Source: JACJWR01 sp964474045
GTDB taxonomy: Bacteria; Actinomycetota; Actinomycetes; S36-B12; UBA10799
Direction: 5' to 3'
Length of the DNA stretch: 64,000 bases
NCBI GenBank assembly: GCA_964474045.1
Contig: CAYYRC010000001.1
Coordinates: 124,001-188,000, forward strand
The position numbers and the translations under genes were made by a program. Below, piece after piece: positions 1-9,403 of the stretch (positions are counted from its first letter, which is position 1; each line of letters starts with the position of its first letter). The notes under the pieces are model-generated. The model made no database searches and had not been told where the DNA came from. It saw only the letters and a list, made by a program, of their open reading frames with translations.

Positions 1-274
1 CACGCTCGAGCAGTTGTGCCCGCGCTGCCTCGAGATCGTCTGCCTGCAGGGCGATGGAGGGGGTTGCCAGATCCAGACCGTCCGGGTTGTCGGCCATCAG
101 GGCGAGCGGAACCAGCTCGAAGGCGAACGGTTGATCGGCGAAGCCGACCTGGACGATGGAGAAGCCGCCGAACTCTTTTCTGTCCTTCTCCACCATCCCC
201 ACCTGTTCCACCCAGAACCGGCGGCAGACCTCCGCATCAGTGACGTACAGGACGACGTAGCGGACGCGCAGCAT
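1..274 (-). CDS. VOC (glyoxalase/dioxygenase fold) family protein, 3' end outside window
   Basis: The reverse strand reads from an ATG at 274 with an upstream GAGAGG ribosome site and stays open to the window edge, giving 91 residues. It begins MLRVRYVVLYVTDAEVCRRF, with FGGFSIVQVGFADQPFAFEL further on and an ALQADDLEAARAQL segment near the edge. The alternation of a beta strand, an 'F(W)xxxLGM'-like helix (RFWVEQVGM) and an ADD-LEAA loop is typical of VOC-superfamily proteins (glyoxalase I, bleomycin resistance, extradiol dioxygenase). Substrate cannot be predicted, and the metal-binding residues of the second half lie outside the window. The reverse frame is preferred over plus-strand ORFs here because it alone gives a recognisable fold and a ribosome site. 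Confidence 0.75.
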   Translation of the reverse strand, partial: MLRVRYVVLYVTDAEVCRRFWVEQVGMVEKDRKEFGGFSIVQVGFADQPFAFELVPLALMADNPDGLDLATPSIALQADDLEAARAQLLER

Positions 275-475
275 CTCAATCCTCTCGGCGACCCTCACCA
301 GGGCCTATGTCGGTTGGTCCCTGGGCCATGCGGGCCCATGTCATATCCGGGCCATGTCATGGTAACGATCTGACGGGGTTGCCGTCGGTTGAGCTCACAC
401 CCCGGCCTGCCGCGGGGCAGTCAATGAAGCCGTCAGCAGTCGCAACCGGCTCCGCTGCCCAGATGGGTGGTCGGG

Positions 476-3400
476 TCAGGGCTGGTAGTAGCCGTTGATG
501 TCGAGGAGCACTTCGGTGGGGGTGCTGGCGCCGTTGTAGAACTTGACGCTGCGGTTGGCGTCGACGCCCACGACGGAGCCGTTGGCCCGGGTGTACCCGG
601 CGCCGGGCCAGTTCAGCGTCGACGCCGGCGTCAGCGCCTGGTCGGCGGGCCATACCCGCAGGTGCCCCGCCGACGTGGCGCCGGCCACGGTGGCGTTGAA
701 CGCCACGGCGGTCGCCCCGGCGGGCACGACCACCGGCCGCGGCGCGGCCTGGCCCTGCGCCAGCGAGTAGACCGGCGCGTCCGACCCGTCCGCCGCGGTC
801 ACGGGCACCGGGCCGGTGCCGCCCGAGGAGGTGCGGGTATCCAGCACGCGGGTGGGGTCGGCGGCGTGGAAGTACTGGCCCGCGCCAGAGTAGTAGCCGA
901 CGACGTCGACGAGGAACCGCACCGGCACGCCGGACCCGTTGAACACCTTGATCTTGCGGTCCGCGCTCACCTGCACGGTCAGCCCGTTGGCGACGCGGTC
1001 GGCGGCGGCGAAGTTGATCGACGACGCGTTCGGCATCGCCTGGTCGGCTGGGAACACCCGCAGGTGCCCGCTGCCCGCGGGGCCCACGACGGTAATGTTG
1101 TACGCCACCGCGGACCCGCCGGAGGGCACCACCGGCGACAGGTCCACCGTCGTCGTGGCCTGCGCCGCGGTCAGCCCGCCGCCGGTGTTGGAGTCGTAGA
1201 CGCGGACCGGGGCGACCGGTGTGAACCGCCCGGCGGCCAGCTGGGGTGCGGAGGCGGACGCGGCCGGCACGAAGTAGCCCACCACGTCCACGATCGCATC
1301 GACCGCGGCGGTGGCGCCGTTGTACAGCTTCAGCGTGCGGTCCGGGGCCAGCTTGGCGACCAGGCCGTTGGCGATCGACTCGCCGGCGCGGAAGTTGACC
1401 GCCGACGCCCCCGTCAACGAGGTCGCGTCCCCGGGCATGACCCGCAGGTGCCCGCCCGCGCCTGGGCCGGGCACCGTCACGTTGTACGCCACCGCGACTG
1501 CCCCGGCAGGCACCTCCGGGGCGCCGCCGGCCTGCACCGCAGCCACCGACACCGTGCGCATCCCCGCCTCGAGCGGGACGATGGGGCCAGCGCCGCCCTG
1601 CGACAGACGGGTATCCAGGACCCGCCCCGGGGCCACCGGCACGAACACCAGAGACCCGGCAGCAAGCGGCGTGACGGCGACTGCTGCCGACGGCGTGCCG
1701 TCGCCGAGGCCGCTCACGGCGAGCAGCCTGACGCGGTAGGACGTGCCGTTGGCCAGACCGCTGATGACCAGGGGCGATGTGACCGAGGTTGGCGATCGCG
1801 GGAGCCACGTGGCGCCATCGTCAACCGAGTACTTGTAGTTGGTGATCGGCGAACCGCCGTTGGACCCGGGCGGGGTGAAGGTGACACTGACCGAACCGTC
1901 CCCAGGAGTCGCGACCAGGGCCGTCGGTGGGGGCGGGGGCCCCTTCGGCGTGATGTCGACCACTGCCGACGGTGTGCCGTCCCCGTAGGCGGTCACGGCA
2001 CGCAAGCTGAACTTGTAGGTCGTGCCGTTGCTGAGGCCGGTGATGGCCAGCGGGGAGCTGGTGGCTGCGGGGTCCCTGGCCGTCCAGGTGGCACCCGCGT
2101 CGAGGGTGTACTTGTAGTTGGTGACGGGTGCTCCGCCGGAGTTCGCGGGCGGGCTGAACAACACGCTGGCACCGCGGTCGCCGACGTTCGACACCACGTC
2201 ACGCGGGGCCGTCGCCGGACCGAATGGTGTGAAGAAGACGTTCGGCGTGGCCGGGCCCACGCCAAAGGCATTGACCGCTCGCAGCCGGACCTTGTGCTCG
2301 ACGCCGTTCGACAGGCCGGTGATGACGATCGGGCTCGCGGTGGATTGAGGCAGCCTGGACGTCCACGTGCCGTTGTCGATGGAGAACTGGTAGTTGACCA
2401 CGGCAAGCGAACCTGTCGGCACGGGCGGCCCGCTGAAACTGACCGACACGGTCCCGTTCCCAGGCGTGGCGCTGAGGATCGTGACCGAGCCGGGCAGTCC
2501 CAGGTTCACGACCCTGGCGAACTCGGCAGACGACTTCCCGTGGCCGTAGGGGTTGACTGCCCGCAGCCGCACGTAGTTTGGCACCCCGTCCGTCCTGGCA
2601 TTCGCGACAACGTAGGTGGAGGCCGTCTGGTTGCTGCTGCGCGTCCAGGTTCCTCCCCCGTCGAGGGAATGCTCGTAACCTGAGATCGGGCTGCTGCCAG
2701 CGTTGGCGGGGGTGGTGAAGGCCAGGTTGAGGTAGGCAACCCCCGAGTTGTAGTCGGGCTGCGCCTCGACGATGGTTGGCGCGGTGGGCACCTCGGCAAA
2801 GCTGGCCGCGCCAGTTACCGCCACTCCGTCGAATGTCGTGAACATCCCGCCGGCGAAGATCTTCCCGCCTGGTTGTGCGGCAAGTGCCGCCACCAAGCGG
2901 TCAAAGCCGCTACCGGGGTCGTAGTCGGCGTCGAGTGTTCCGTTGGGAAGCAACCGCGCGATCCCAGACCGGGGAGTGCCGCCAACGCTTTCGAAGGCGC
3001 CGCCCACCACGATCTTCGCATCGGACTGGACGGTGGCTGCGAAGCCCCAGCCGACGATGCCGACGCCTGGGTCGAAGGTGGGGTCGAGGGCGCCGGTAGC
3101 AGTCAGCCGCGCGACTCCGCTGCGGCTGGCCGCATTGAAGTGGGTGAACATGCCGGCTGCCACAAGGCGCCCGTCGGCCTGTCTGGCGAGGGCGAGAACG
3201 TGGCCGTCGAAACCGGTTCCCGGGTTGAAGGTCGCGTCCAGCGTGCCGTTGGTGGCGAGCCGCGCGATGTGGAACCGGGCGACGCCGCTGAATGCGGTGA
3301 AGAGGCCGCCGGTGACGATCCGCCCGTCGGGCTGCACGAGGGCCGACGTCACCATCGCGTCGAAGCCCGCGCCGGGGTTGAAGGTGGCGTCCAGCGTGCC

Positions 3401-5062
3401 GTTGGTGTTGAGCCGCGCGATGCGTGGACGCGAAACGCTGTTCACATTCGTGAAGTCCCCGCCGATGACGACCCTCCCGTCGGCCTGGATCGCCACTGTT
3501 CGCACGTCGCCGTCGCAACCTGTGGTGGGGACGAACGTGGCATCGACCGTCCCATCCGCATTGAGTCGTGCGATGCGCGTGCGCGCTGTCCCGCCGACGG
3601 AGGTGAACGTGCCCCCAATGACGATCTTGCCGTCCGCCTGTACCGCCACCGCGTAGACGACGCCGTTTGCCCCGACCCCAGGGTTGAACGATGCATCCAG
3701 CGTGCCGTCGCCCTGGACTCGGGCGATCCTCGTCCGGGGAACGGGCTGAGTGGAGGTGAAGTCGCCGCCAACGATGAACTTGCCGTCGGCTTGCGCGGCC
3801 ACTGCGTTGACCGTGCCGTTGAACACGGTGCCGTCCTTGAACGTCGCGTCCAGGCCGCCGGCCACGTCAATCCGGGCGATGTGCGACCGCGCGGCCTGGC
3901 CGGCCATCGTGAAGTCCCCGCCCACGATCGTTTTGCCGTCCGCTTGGAGCGCCATGGCGCGCACGCCTGCGTTGAGGTATCCGTCGCACACGAAGTCGCG
4001 GTCGACGTCGCCGGTGCTCAGGACGCGAGCTAGGCCTGGGCAGTATTCGCCGTAGTACGCGGTGAATTCGCCGGCGACGAGCACTTTGCCATCGCTGAGG
4101 ACCTTCACCGACGAGATGGTTCCGTCGGCCCCCACATAGGGATCGAAGGCCGGGTCGACCGTGCCGGTCGTGGTGAGCCTGGCCAGGTGCTTGCGCTCGG
4201 AACCGTTGAACGTGGTGAACTCGCCGCCGATGAGCACCTTGCCGTCGGCCTGGACGGCAACCGACCGCACGGCACCGCCACCAGTCCCGGTGCCCACGTT
4301 GAAGCCGGTGTCGAGAGCGCCGTTGGAGGCCAGGCGCACGACGTTGTAGACATCCTTGGTGTTGTAGTAGAAGAAGCCGCCACCCACCACGATGCGCCCG
4401 TCGGTCATGACCACCACGGAGTTCACCGAACCCCAGAAGCCCGAGCCGGGGTCGAATGAAGTGTCGAGCGAGCCATTGGCGTTCAGGCGGGCGATGCCAC
4501 CGCGGCCGACGCCGTTGTAGGTCCGGAAGAGCCCCCCGGCTGTGATCTTGCCGTCTGGGGCAACCGCCAGCGTCAGCACCCGGTCGTTGAAACCGCTGCC
4601 GATGCTGAAGGCGTCGTCCCGGCTGCCGTCGGCGTTGAACCGCGCTATCCCCACAAGCGGCTGGCCGGCCGCGGGCGAGATGCTGCCGCCCACGACGACC
4701 TTGCCGCCGGGCCCCAGCGCGATCGAGTCTATGTCGCCCAGGACGCCGTCACCGGCGAAGGTCAAGTCCAGCGACCCGTCGGTGTTCAACCTGGCGAGGT
4801 GGCCTCGCGGGATTCCCGCGTAGGAGGTGAAGGTGCCCCCCACCAGGACCTTGCCGTCGGGTTGAGTCGCCACCGCAGTCACCGCGCCGTTGAAGCCGCT
4901 GTTCTGCCAGCGGGAGGGGTCGACGACCACGTTCCCCGAGCCCTGCGGCGCGGCCGAGGCGGGCGCCGGCGTGCCCAGGACGACGCTCAGCGCCGCCAGC
5001 AGCCAGATCGGGATCCACCATCCGCCGCGCCTTGCCATGGTTGCCGTCCGTCTGCCTCCCAC
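476..5062 (-). CDS. giant secreted protein: 14 delta-60 repeats, 4 FN3 domains, 3 C-terminal wall-type modules
   Basis: A 1528-residue exported protein. A GTG start at 5062 has GAGGG five bases upstream; an ATG eight codons in (5038) is an alternative. The N-terminus has RR residues, a WLLAALSVVLG hydrophobic core and a PAPASA cleavage site. Residues about 50-770 hold 14 delta-60-type repeats of about 51 residues (DGK-V/I-hydrophobic-GG-x-F, then an IARL-N-DG-LD-F strand). Residues about 770-1150 hold four fibronectin type III domains (each with a 'Y..S.DGG.TW' core). The last 370 residues hold three modules starting RVLDTR or RVYDS and ending VDVVGYF, VDVVGYY or LDINGYY. The same module ends the subtilase at 44558-48397. 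No catalytic motif was seen. Inferred role: surface or wall-associated adhesion or binding. It appears monocistronic. Confidence 0.85.
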   Translation of the reverse strand: MGGRRTATMARRGGWWIPIWLLAALSVVLGTPAPASAAPQGSGNVVVDPSRWQNSGFNGAVTAVATQPDGKVLVGGTFTSYAGIPRGHLARLNTDGSLDLTFAGDGVLGDIDSIALGPGGKVVVGGSISPAAGQPLVGIARFNADGSRDDAFSIGSGFNDRVLTLAVAPDGKITAGGLFRTYNGVGRGGIARLNANGSLDTSFDPGSGFWGSVNSVVVMTDGRIVVGGGFFYYNTKDVYNVVRLASNGALDTGFNVGTGTGGGAVRSVAVQADGKVLIGGEFTTFNGSERKHLARLTTTGTVDPAFDPYVGADGTISSVKVLSDGKVLVAGEFTAYYGEYCPGLARVLSTGDVDRDFVCDGYLNAGVRAMALQADGKTIVGGDFTMAGQAARSHIARIDVAGGLDATFKDGTVFNGTVNAVAAQADGKFIVGGDFTSTQPVPRTRIARVQGDGTLDASFNPGVGANGVVYAVAVQADGKIVIGGTFTSVGGTARTRIARLNADGTVDATFVPTTGCDGDVRTVAIQADGRVVIGGDFTNVNSVSRPRIARLNTNGTLDATFNPGAGFDAMVTSALVQPDGRIVTGGLFTAFSGVARFHIARLATNGTLDATFNPGTGFDGHVLALARQADGRLVAAGMFTHFNAASRSGVARLTATGALDPTFDPGVGIVGWGFAATVQSDAKIVVGGAFESVGGTPRSGIARLLPNGTLDADYDPGSGFDRLVAALAAQPGGKIFAGGMFTTFDGVAVTGAASFAEVPTAPTIVEAQPDYNSGVAYLNLAFTTPANAGSSPISGYEHSLDGGGTWTRSSNQTASTYVVANARTDGVPNYVRLRAVNPYGHGKSSAEFARVVNLGLPGSVTILSATPGNGTVSVSFSGPPVPTGSLAVVNYQFSIDNGTWTSRLPQSTASPIVITGLSNGVEHKVRLRAVNAFGVGPATPNVFFTPFGPATAPRDVVSNVGDRGASVLFSPPANSGGAPVTNYKYTLDAGATWTARDPAATSSPLAITGLSNGTTYKFSLRAVTAYGDGTPSAVVDITPKGPPPPPTALVATPGDGSVSVTFTPPGSNGGSPITNYKYSVDDGATWLPRSPTSVTSPLVISGLANGTSYRVRLLAVSGLGDGTPSAAVAVTPLAAGSLVFVPVAPGRVLDTRLSQGGAGPIVPLEAGMRTVSVAAVQAGGAPEVPAGAVAVAYNVTVPGPGAGGHLRVMPGDATSLTGASAVNFRAGESIANGLVAKLAPDRTLKLYNGATAAVDAIVDVVGYFVPAASASAPQLAAGRFTPVAPVRVYDSNTGGGLTAAQATTTVDLSPVVPSGGSAVAYNITVVGPAGSGHLRVFPADQAMPNASSINFAAADRVANGLTVQVSADRKIKVFNGSGVPVRFLVDVVGYYSGAGQYFHAADPTRVLDTRTSSGGTGPVPVTAADGSDAPVYSLAQGQAAPRPVVVPAGATAVAFNATVAGATSAGHLRVWPADQALTPASTLNWPGAGYTRANGSVVGVDANRSVKFYNGASTPTEVLLDINGYYQP

Positions 5063-5238
5063 GAGGACCCTCGATTCCGGCCCGGCCGCCCGGCAGCGCC
5101 TTACCCATCAGCGTGCGCGGGGCCTGCGACCCTGTCCAGGGACCAAAGTCCCTGACCACGGTCGACTGGTGTGCCCCGGGCTTGCTGTCGGTTGTGCTGT
5201 CGCCCGATCTAGCCCGTGGACCAAAGGCCTGGCCGCCC

Positions 5239-6882
5239 CTACCTGCCGGCGTAGACCTGGATGCCGCTCGACCACACGCCGAGGACGGTGAGTCGCCTGG
5301 GGTCGGTGTTGGTGAACGGGTCTGCGTCGACCCATTGCATGTCGGCTGGGCTGCCCACCTCGAGGGTGCCGCCGTCGCTCAGGCCCGTGACCTCTGCTGC
5401 TGTGCTTGTGTAGGCGCGGATGGCCTGGCGCGCGGTGAGTGATTCGTCGGGATGGATGTGCCCGCCGCGCCCGTCTGGGCGCGCCATGGCGTCGGCGACA
5501 GCTGCCCAGGGTGACAGCCCCGCGGCGGGGAAGTCTGAGCTGAAGGCGACGGGTATCCCCGCCTCGAGCATGGTTCGAAGCGGCATGAGCGAGAGGGGTT
5601 GCGGCACGGGAACCACCTCGAGATCGTGTCCGTAGGCTGACAGGAAGCCTGGCTGTGCGACCACGGGAACGCCGGTGGCGGCGATCCCGTCCACAAGGCG
5701 CGGGTCCAGGACCATGGCGTGCTCGATCCGCACCGGCAAGAATCCCGCGAGGTCGGGCCGGGCGGTCAGGGCGGCGAGTACTGCGTCGACTGCGCCGTTG
5801 CCGACGGCGTGGATGGCCAGTCCCGCGCCTGCCTCCGCGGCCGCGTTCATCAGCGCCGGCAGTTCAACTTCCTCGGGGAAGCGGATGCCTGTGTGCCACC
5901 GGCCGTCACCTTCTCTGCGCGGGAAGCCGCTGCGCCGCCCCACCGCTCTCGCGGTGCTTGCCTCTGCGCCGAACATGGCGCGGCTGCTGTCGGCGAAGAT
6001 CCGAGCCACCTGCCGTCCGCTCATGCACAAGTGGCAGTACTCACCGCCGTCAGCGAGCACCTTGGCGGTCGAACCGGTCCGGATGTGGGGCTCGTCGATG
6101 CGGTCTCCGACGAGCATCGGTTGCACCGAGATCCCGCGCCGGGCCATCGCGGCCACATACCAGTCGGCCAGGTCAGCGGGAACTGCTGCGTCGCCGATCC
6201 GGGTGATTCCCGACGCGAGCAGGCGCCGTGCGTAGCCGTCGAGCCTCGACTCCACCGCGGCGAGGTCGAAGGGAGGCCGCGATGACTGCTCGGCCAGGAA
6301 GCTTGCAGCCTCCAGCAGCACGCCCGTGGGGCGTCCTCGTCGGTTGCGCACGATCCGGCCGCCGGGTGGGTCCGGCGTCGTGGAACCGATGCGCAGGGCG
6401 TCGAGGCCGGCGGTGTTGACGACCGACTCGTGGTAGGTGCGGCTGATGACGTGTACGGGCCGCTCGGGGCAGACGCTATCCAGCTCCCGTGCGGTCGGGC
6501 TGCGCCGCTCGGTCAGCGCCATGGGTTCGTAGCCGTGCAGCCGAAGCCAGCCGTCGCCGGTCTCGGCGCAGTGTTGGCTCACCACGTGCATCAGGCCCGC
6601 GATGTCGTCGGCTGCCCTGTAGAGGGTATCTGTGTGCGGGTCCAGAGCGACCAGGACGCCGTGTTGATGGGCATCCACAAATGCCGGCAGCAGGGCGCCG
6701 TGCGCGAGCGCACGGACCGGCACGTCGAGCCCGACGGCGCGGCGCACGTCCGGAAGCGTTCCCTGCGCAGCTACCTGACCACCGACGACGCCGAGGGCCT
6801 CCACGGCCTCGCTGTCGGCGCGCACATAGATGGGCACTCCGGTCAGGACGCGGTCAGATCCCTCGTAGGGGTCCTTCGTCAC
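5239..6882 (-). CDS. amidohydrolase family protein (YtcJ-like, amidohydrolase 3)
   Basis: A 547-residue cytosolic protein with the composite urease/amidohydrolase architecture. An N-terminal beta domain ends in LLPAFVDAHQHG, where the HxH pair is the usual alpha-site metal ligand. A TIM-barrel core carries a further histidine (AGLAIHAVGNGAVDAVL), RIEHAM and FSSDFPAAGLSPW, where the Asp corresponds to the final metal ligand. The C-terminal strand region ends in EVGSPADMQWVDADPF. This is the layout of YtcJ/NfdA-type enzymes that hydrolyse N-substituted amides or formamides; the substrate is unknown. The start is GTG. No neighbour indicates a pathway, and the gene stands alone between the giant surface protein and a divergent pair. 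Confidence 0.85.
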   Translation of the reverse strand: MTKDPYEGSDRVLTGVPIYVRADSEAVEALGVVGGQVAAQGTLPDVRRAVGLDVPVRALAHGALLPAFVDAHQHGVLVALDPHTDTLYRAADDIAGLMHVVSQHCAETGDGWLRLHGYEPMALTERRSPTARELDSVCPERPVHVISRTYHESVVNTAGLDALRIGSTTPDPPGGRIVRNRRGRPTGVLLEAASFLAEQSSRPPFDLAAVESRLDGYARRLLASGITRIGDAAVPADLADWYVAAMARRGISVQPMLVGDRIDEPHIRTGSTAKVLADGGEYCHLCMSGRQVARIFADSSRAMFGAEASTARAVGRRSGFPRREGDGRWHTGIRFPEEVELPALMNAAAEAGAGLAIHAVGNGAVDAVLAALTARPDLAGFLPVRIEHAMVLDPRLVDGIAATGVPVVAQPGFLSAYGHDLEVVPVPQPLSLMPLRTMLEAGIPVAFSSDFPAAGLSPWAAVADAMARPDGRGGHIHPDESLTARQAIRAYTSTAAEVTGLSDGGTLEVGSPADMQWVDADPFTNTDPRRLTVLGVWSSGIQVYAGR

Positions 6883-7108
6883 GGCTTCACAGTAGTGCTC
6901 ACATCACATCACGTCGGGCGGGCTCCTGCGCCATGTGATCGCGGCGACCTTAGGTTCACCGGTGCGCGGTGGTACTGCAGCAGCCGCTGAGACGCCCGGG
7001 AGTACGAAGACGCCCAGGAGTAATGTCGAAGGGTTGGCAGGGCGCTCACTCCAGTGCGGGGTGTCGGGCGGGCTCTCCTGTGCGGTCCTCGACGCTTGGA
7101 GGTTCGGC

Positions 7109-7555
7109 ATGAAGCTGGTTGCGATCATCACCCGCACGTTGCGGGAGGGCAAGACGCTGCAGGACTACCGGGAGGCCTGGTTCCACAGCAAGGGCTTCGG
7201 CGTGCCCACCACGATGTACACGATCGTGAGCGCGGTCAATCCGCGCGAGGTGATCTCCATCGGCGTCATCGACTGCGACCTCGACGAACTCTCAGAGGGA
7301 CTGCAGATCGAGGTTGCCGACCGTCTGGCCCACCCGCTGGAGGCCGTCATCGAGCCTGACATCGGACGTGACTTCGGTGTGGTGGCGGCCATCGATGACT
7401 TCTCGTCCGCCGGCGACCTGACGCCGGTGCCTCCCGCCGTCGACGGGGCCCCGACGGATTTTGACGCTCTTCCCGATCTGCTGACACAGGTGTTGGCGGC
7501 CATCACCAAGGCCAGCGAGCGTCGCGACGCGATCCGCGCCGAGCGCGGCATGTAG
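7109..7555 (+). CDS. conserved EthD-like (ferredoxin-fold) protein of unknown function
   Basis: A 148-residue soluble protein. The ATG at 7109 is preferred to upstream in-frame starts because GGAGG sits at 7098-7102, six bases before it. The sequence opens MKLVAIITRTLREGKTLQDY with REAWFHSKGFG and PTTMYTIVSAVNPREVISIG following, which resembles the small alpha+beta barrel proteins of the EthD/Dabb type, but no catalytic residue can be assigned. The stop is followed within 14 bases by the start of an alpha/beta hydrolase on the same strand, so the two are probably co-transcribed and may act on the same compound. Confidence 0.7.
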   Translation: MKLVAIITRTLREGKTLQDYREAWFHSKGFGVPTTMYTIVSAVNPREVISIGVIDCDLDELSEGLQIEVADRLAHPLEAVIEPDIGRDFGVVAAIDDFSSAGDLTPVPPAVDGAPTDFDALPDLLTQVLAAITKASERRDAIRAERGM

Positions 7556-7568
7556 GAAGGTGACCGTC

Positions 7569-8312
7569 GTGGTCGAAGTGCCGGTGGCGGTCCCCACGGA
7601 TAGCGGCCAGCTGCGCGGCACGCTGGTGAATCCGGACTCTTCAGCGGGCCTGGTCGTGGTCTTCCGCGGTGTTGCGTTCGCGCGGCCCAAGGCCGGGGAC
7701 CCTGGGTACTTGGGGTTGGCCAGGGACATCGCAGCGGCCGGATTCGCCGCGCTCTACGTGAGTTTCCGCGGGTTCGAGGACGCCCCCGGTGTCTTCACCA
7801 TGAGCGGCTGGTCGCAGGACGCCGAGGCGGTGATGGCCTATGCGGCCGGCCTCGGATTCGAGCGCATCGCCTTGGTGGGGGCAAGCGCCGGCGCAGCGAT
7901 CGCATTGCGCCATGTCGCCCTGCACGGCGGGGTCGTCGGTGTGGCCTCCCTGGCCTCAGAGGCGCTCATGGGCCAGACCGTGCCGCGGGACTACGTCCCG
8001 GAGTTCCTGGCCAAGGTCGGTCGGGCAGCGCCGACGCCGCTGGCACCTGCCGACCCCGACGCCTTCTACGCCGACATGCTCGCCCACGATCCCATCGACT
8101 ACGTCGCGCGGATCAGCCCCACCCCAGTGCTCTTCGTACAGGGCGACGCCGACGCGTTCGTGTCTCTGGACACGGCCGGCCGGCTCTTCGAGGCAGCGGC
8201 CGAGCCGAAGGAACTCGTCGTCATCCCCGGCGCCGGGCACGTGCTCCGCAAGGACCCGCGCGCCGTGGCGGCGCTGATCGCCTGGCTCGCCGAGGTGTTG
8301 CCCACCGGTTGA
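7569..8312 (+). CDS. alpha/beta hydrolase (dienelactone hydrolase-like)
   Basis: About 247 residues with an alpha/beta-hydrolase core: strand LVVVFRGVAF, nucleophile elbow VGASAGAAIAL (G-x-S-x-G, Ser nucleophile), acid region TPVLFVQGDADAFV (Asp) and the catalytic His in IPGAGHVLRKD. This is a complete triad, so an active esterase, peptidase or dienelactone-type hydrolase is likely; substrate unknown. A GTG at 7560 is also in frame, but the GGAAGG site at 7555-7560 is correctly spaced (8 nt) for the GTG at 7569. It directly follows the EthD-like gene and probably shares its transcript. Confidence 0.8.
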   Translation: MVEVPVAVPTDSGQLRGTLVNPDSSAGLVVVFRGVAFARPKAGDPGYLGLARDIAAAGFAALYVSFRGFEDAPGVFTMSGWSQDAEAVMAYAAGLGFERIALVGASAGAAIALRHVALHGGVVGVASLASEALMGQTVPRDYVPEFLAKVGRAAPTPLAPADPDAFYADMLAHDPIDYVARISPTPVLFVQGDADAFVSLDTAGRLFEAAAEPKELVVIPGAGHVLRKDPRAVAALIAWLAEVLPTG

Positions 8313-8525
8313 CCCTGCGCTATGACCCAGCGCGGGGCTCGCAGCCGACATCCCTCGTGCGCGAGTGGCGACGTCCGCCGTGGGTTGGGCGCTGTTGGCC
8401 CTGGCCACTTGTGGCTGATCGCAGCTCCAGCGAGCAGGACGCGCTCAGCGGTGTGGGCACCATCCTCGTGTCAGTTCAGCGCCGCTGCCTGATCGGGACC
8501 GGCAGCGAGCTCGACGCGGGGACTG

Positions 8526-9320
8526 CTAGTTGCCCGCCGGAACTCCGGCCGGAACGCCCGCGGGAACATCCGCCCGCACCCCGGCCTGCGGGATGTGCAC
8601 GCCCTTCTCCTTGCGCAGCAGGACGAAGACCAGCGCCAGCCCCAGAATCAGAGTGATCATCGGGAAGACGGTGGCGACCGTCGAGGGCTTGCCCAGGAAG
8701 CCGGCGAAGTCCCAGATCCCGTGCAGCAGCATCGCGAAGATCAGGGAACCCGTCAGCCGCCTGGTCAGGTACAGGATCGTGCCGCCGCCGAAGGCGAGGA
8801 CGACCTGGAGGGCCGCACCGGGGCCGGCGCCGAACGCCCAGTTGGGCAGGTGCATCAGTCCGAACAGCAGGGTGGACAGGAACCACACCCAGGGCTCGGT
8901 GAGGGTGCCGCGCAGGCCCACGATCAAGGCGCCTCGCGAGGCTAGCTCCTCGCAGAAACCGACCAGCAGGCTGCCCAGCAGGGCCAGCCAGAACATCGAC
9001 ATCGTCACGGCGGACTTGTCGCTGGTCGCCAGGCCCGCGATCGCGAGCAGCAGCATCACGATCGGGCCGACGAGCAGCCATCGCGGTCCGGCCTTCTCCA
9101 CCTCGAACAGTGAGGGCCGCCACCAGCCGAGGGCTGACACGGCGATGATGAGGTACACCGCTCCAGCCGCCAAGGGCGCCACGATCCACTTCAGGATCGT
9201 GTCCGAGGACTCCGAGATGCGGCTGTACTCGATCCCGTTGATGATCCATACGCCGTAGAACACGACGAGGTAGCCGAGGAAGACGAGGATGCCGGTCAGG
9301 GGTTTGGGGGCCAGGCGCAT
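8526..9320 (-). CDS. CPBP-family intramembrane metalloprotease (Abi/Rce1-like)
   Basis: A 264-residue membrane protein with several hydrophobic helices. It has the three CPBP/Abi motifs in order: GFCEELASRGALIVG (EExxxR), LLFGLMHLPNW (FxxxH) and LLHGIWDFAGF (HxxxD/N). These are the glutamates, histidines and acidic/Asn ligands of type II CAAX prenyl protease-like enzymes. Bacterial members serve in immunity to self-made bacteriocins or in membrane protein processing; nothing nearby looks like a bacteriocin. The C-terminus is a short repetitive tail (VPAGVPAGVPAGN). The ATG at 9320 begins the conserved hydrophobic sequence; longer upstream reading is low-complexity shadow. Confidence 0.85.
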   Translation of the reverse strand: MRLAPKPLTGILVFLGYLVVFYGVWIINGIEYSRISESSDTILKWIVAPLAAGAVYLIIAVSALGWWRPSLFEVEKAGPRWLLVGPIVMLLLAIAGLATSDKSAVTMSMFWLALLGSLLVGFCEELASRGALIVGLRGTLTEPWVWFLSTLLFGLMHLPNWAFGAGPGAALQVVLAFGGGTILYLTRRLTGSLIFAMLLHGIWDFAGFLGKPSTVATVFPMITLILGLALVFVLLRKEKGVHIPQAGVRADVPAGVPAGVPAGN

Positions 9321-9403
9321 GGCGGAATCGTCGCAGATGCCGAGTGATGCCACGGTGATTTCGCAGGGTAGCCGAGCGATTCGTGTGCGTGACGGGGTGC
9401 CAT

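Noticed and set aside
367..395. Short sequence TTGCCGTCGGTTGA shared with 21238-21256
   Set aside because: Fourteen matching bases are expected by chance in a 64-kb GC-rich window; no longer repeat around them.
467..2683. Long plus-strand open frame opposite the giant surface protein
   Set aside because: His/Arg/Gly-rich composition of a high-GC antisense shadow; the reverse strand has clear domains.
2700..5000. Tandem DNA repeat or CRISPR-like array within the giant gene
   Set aside because: The periodicity of about 150 bases is protein-repeat coding sequence with diverged units, not identical repeats with spacers.
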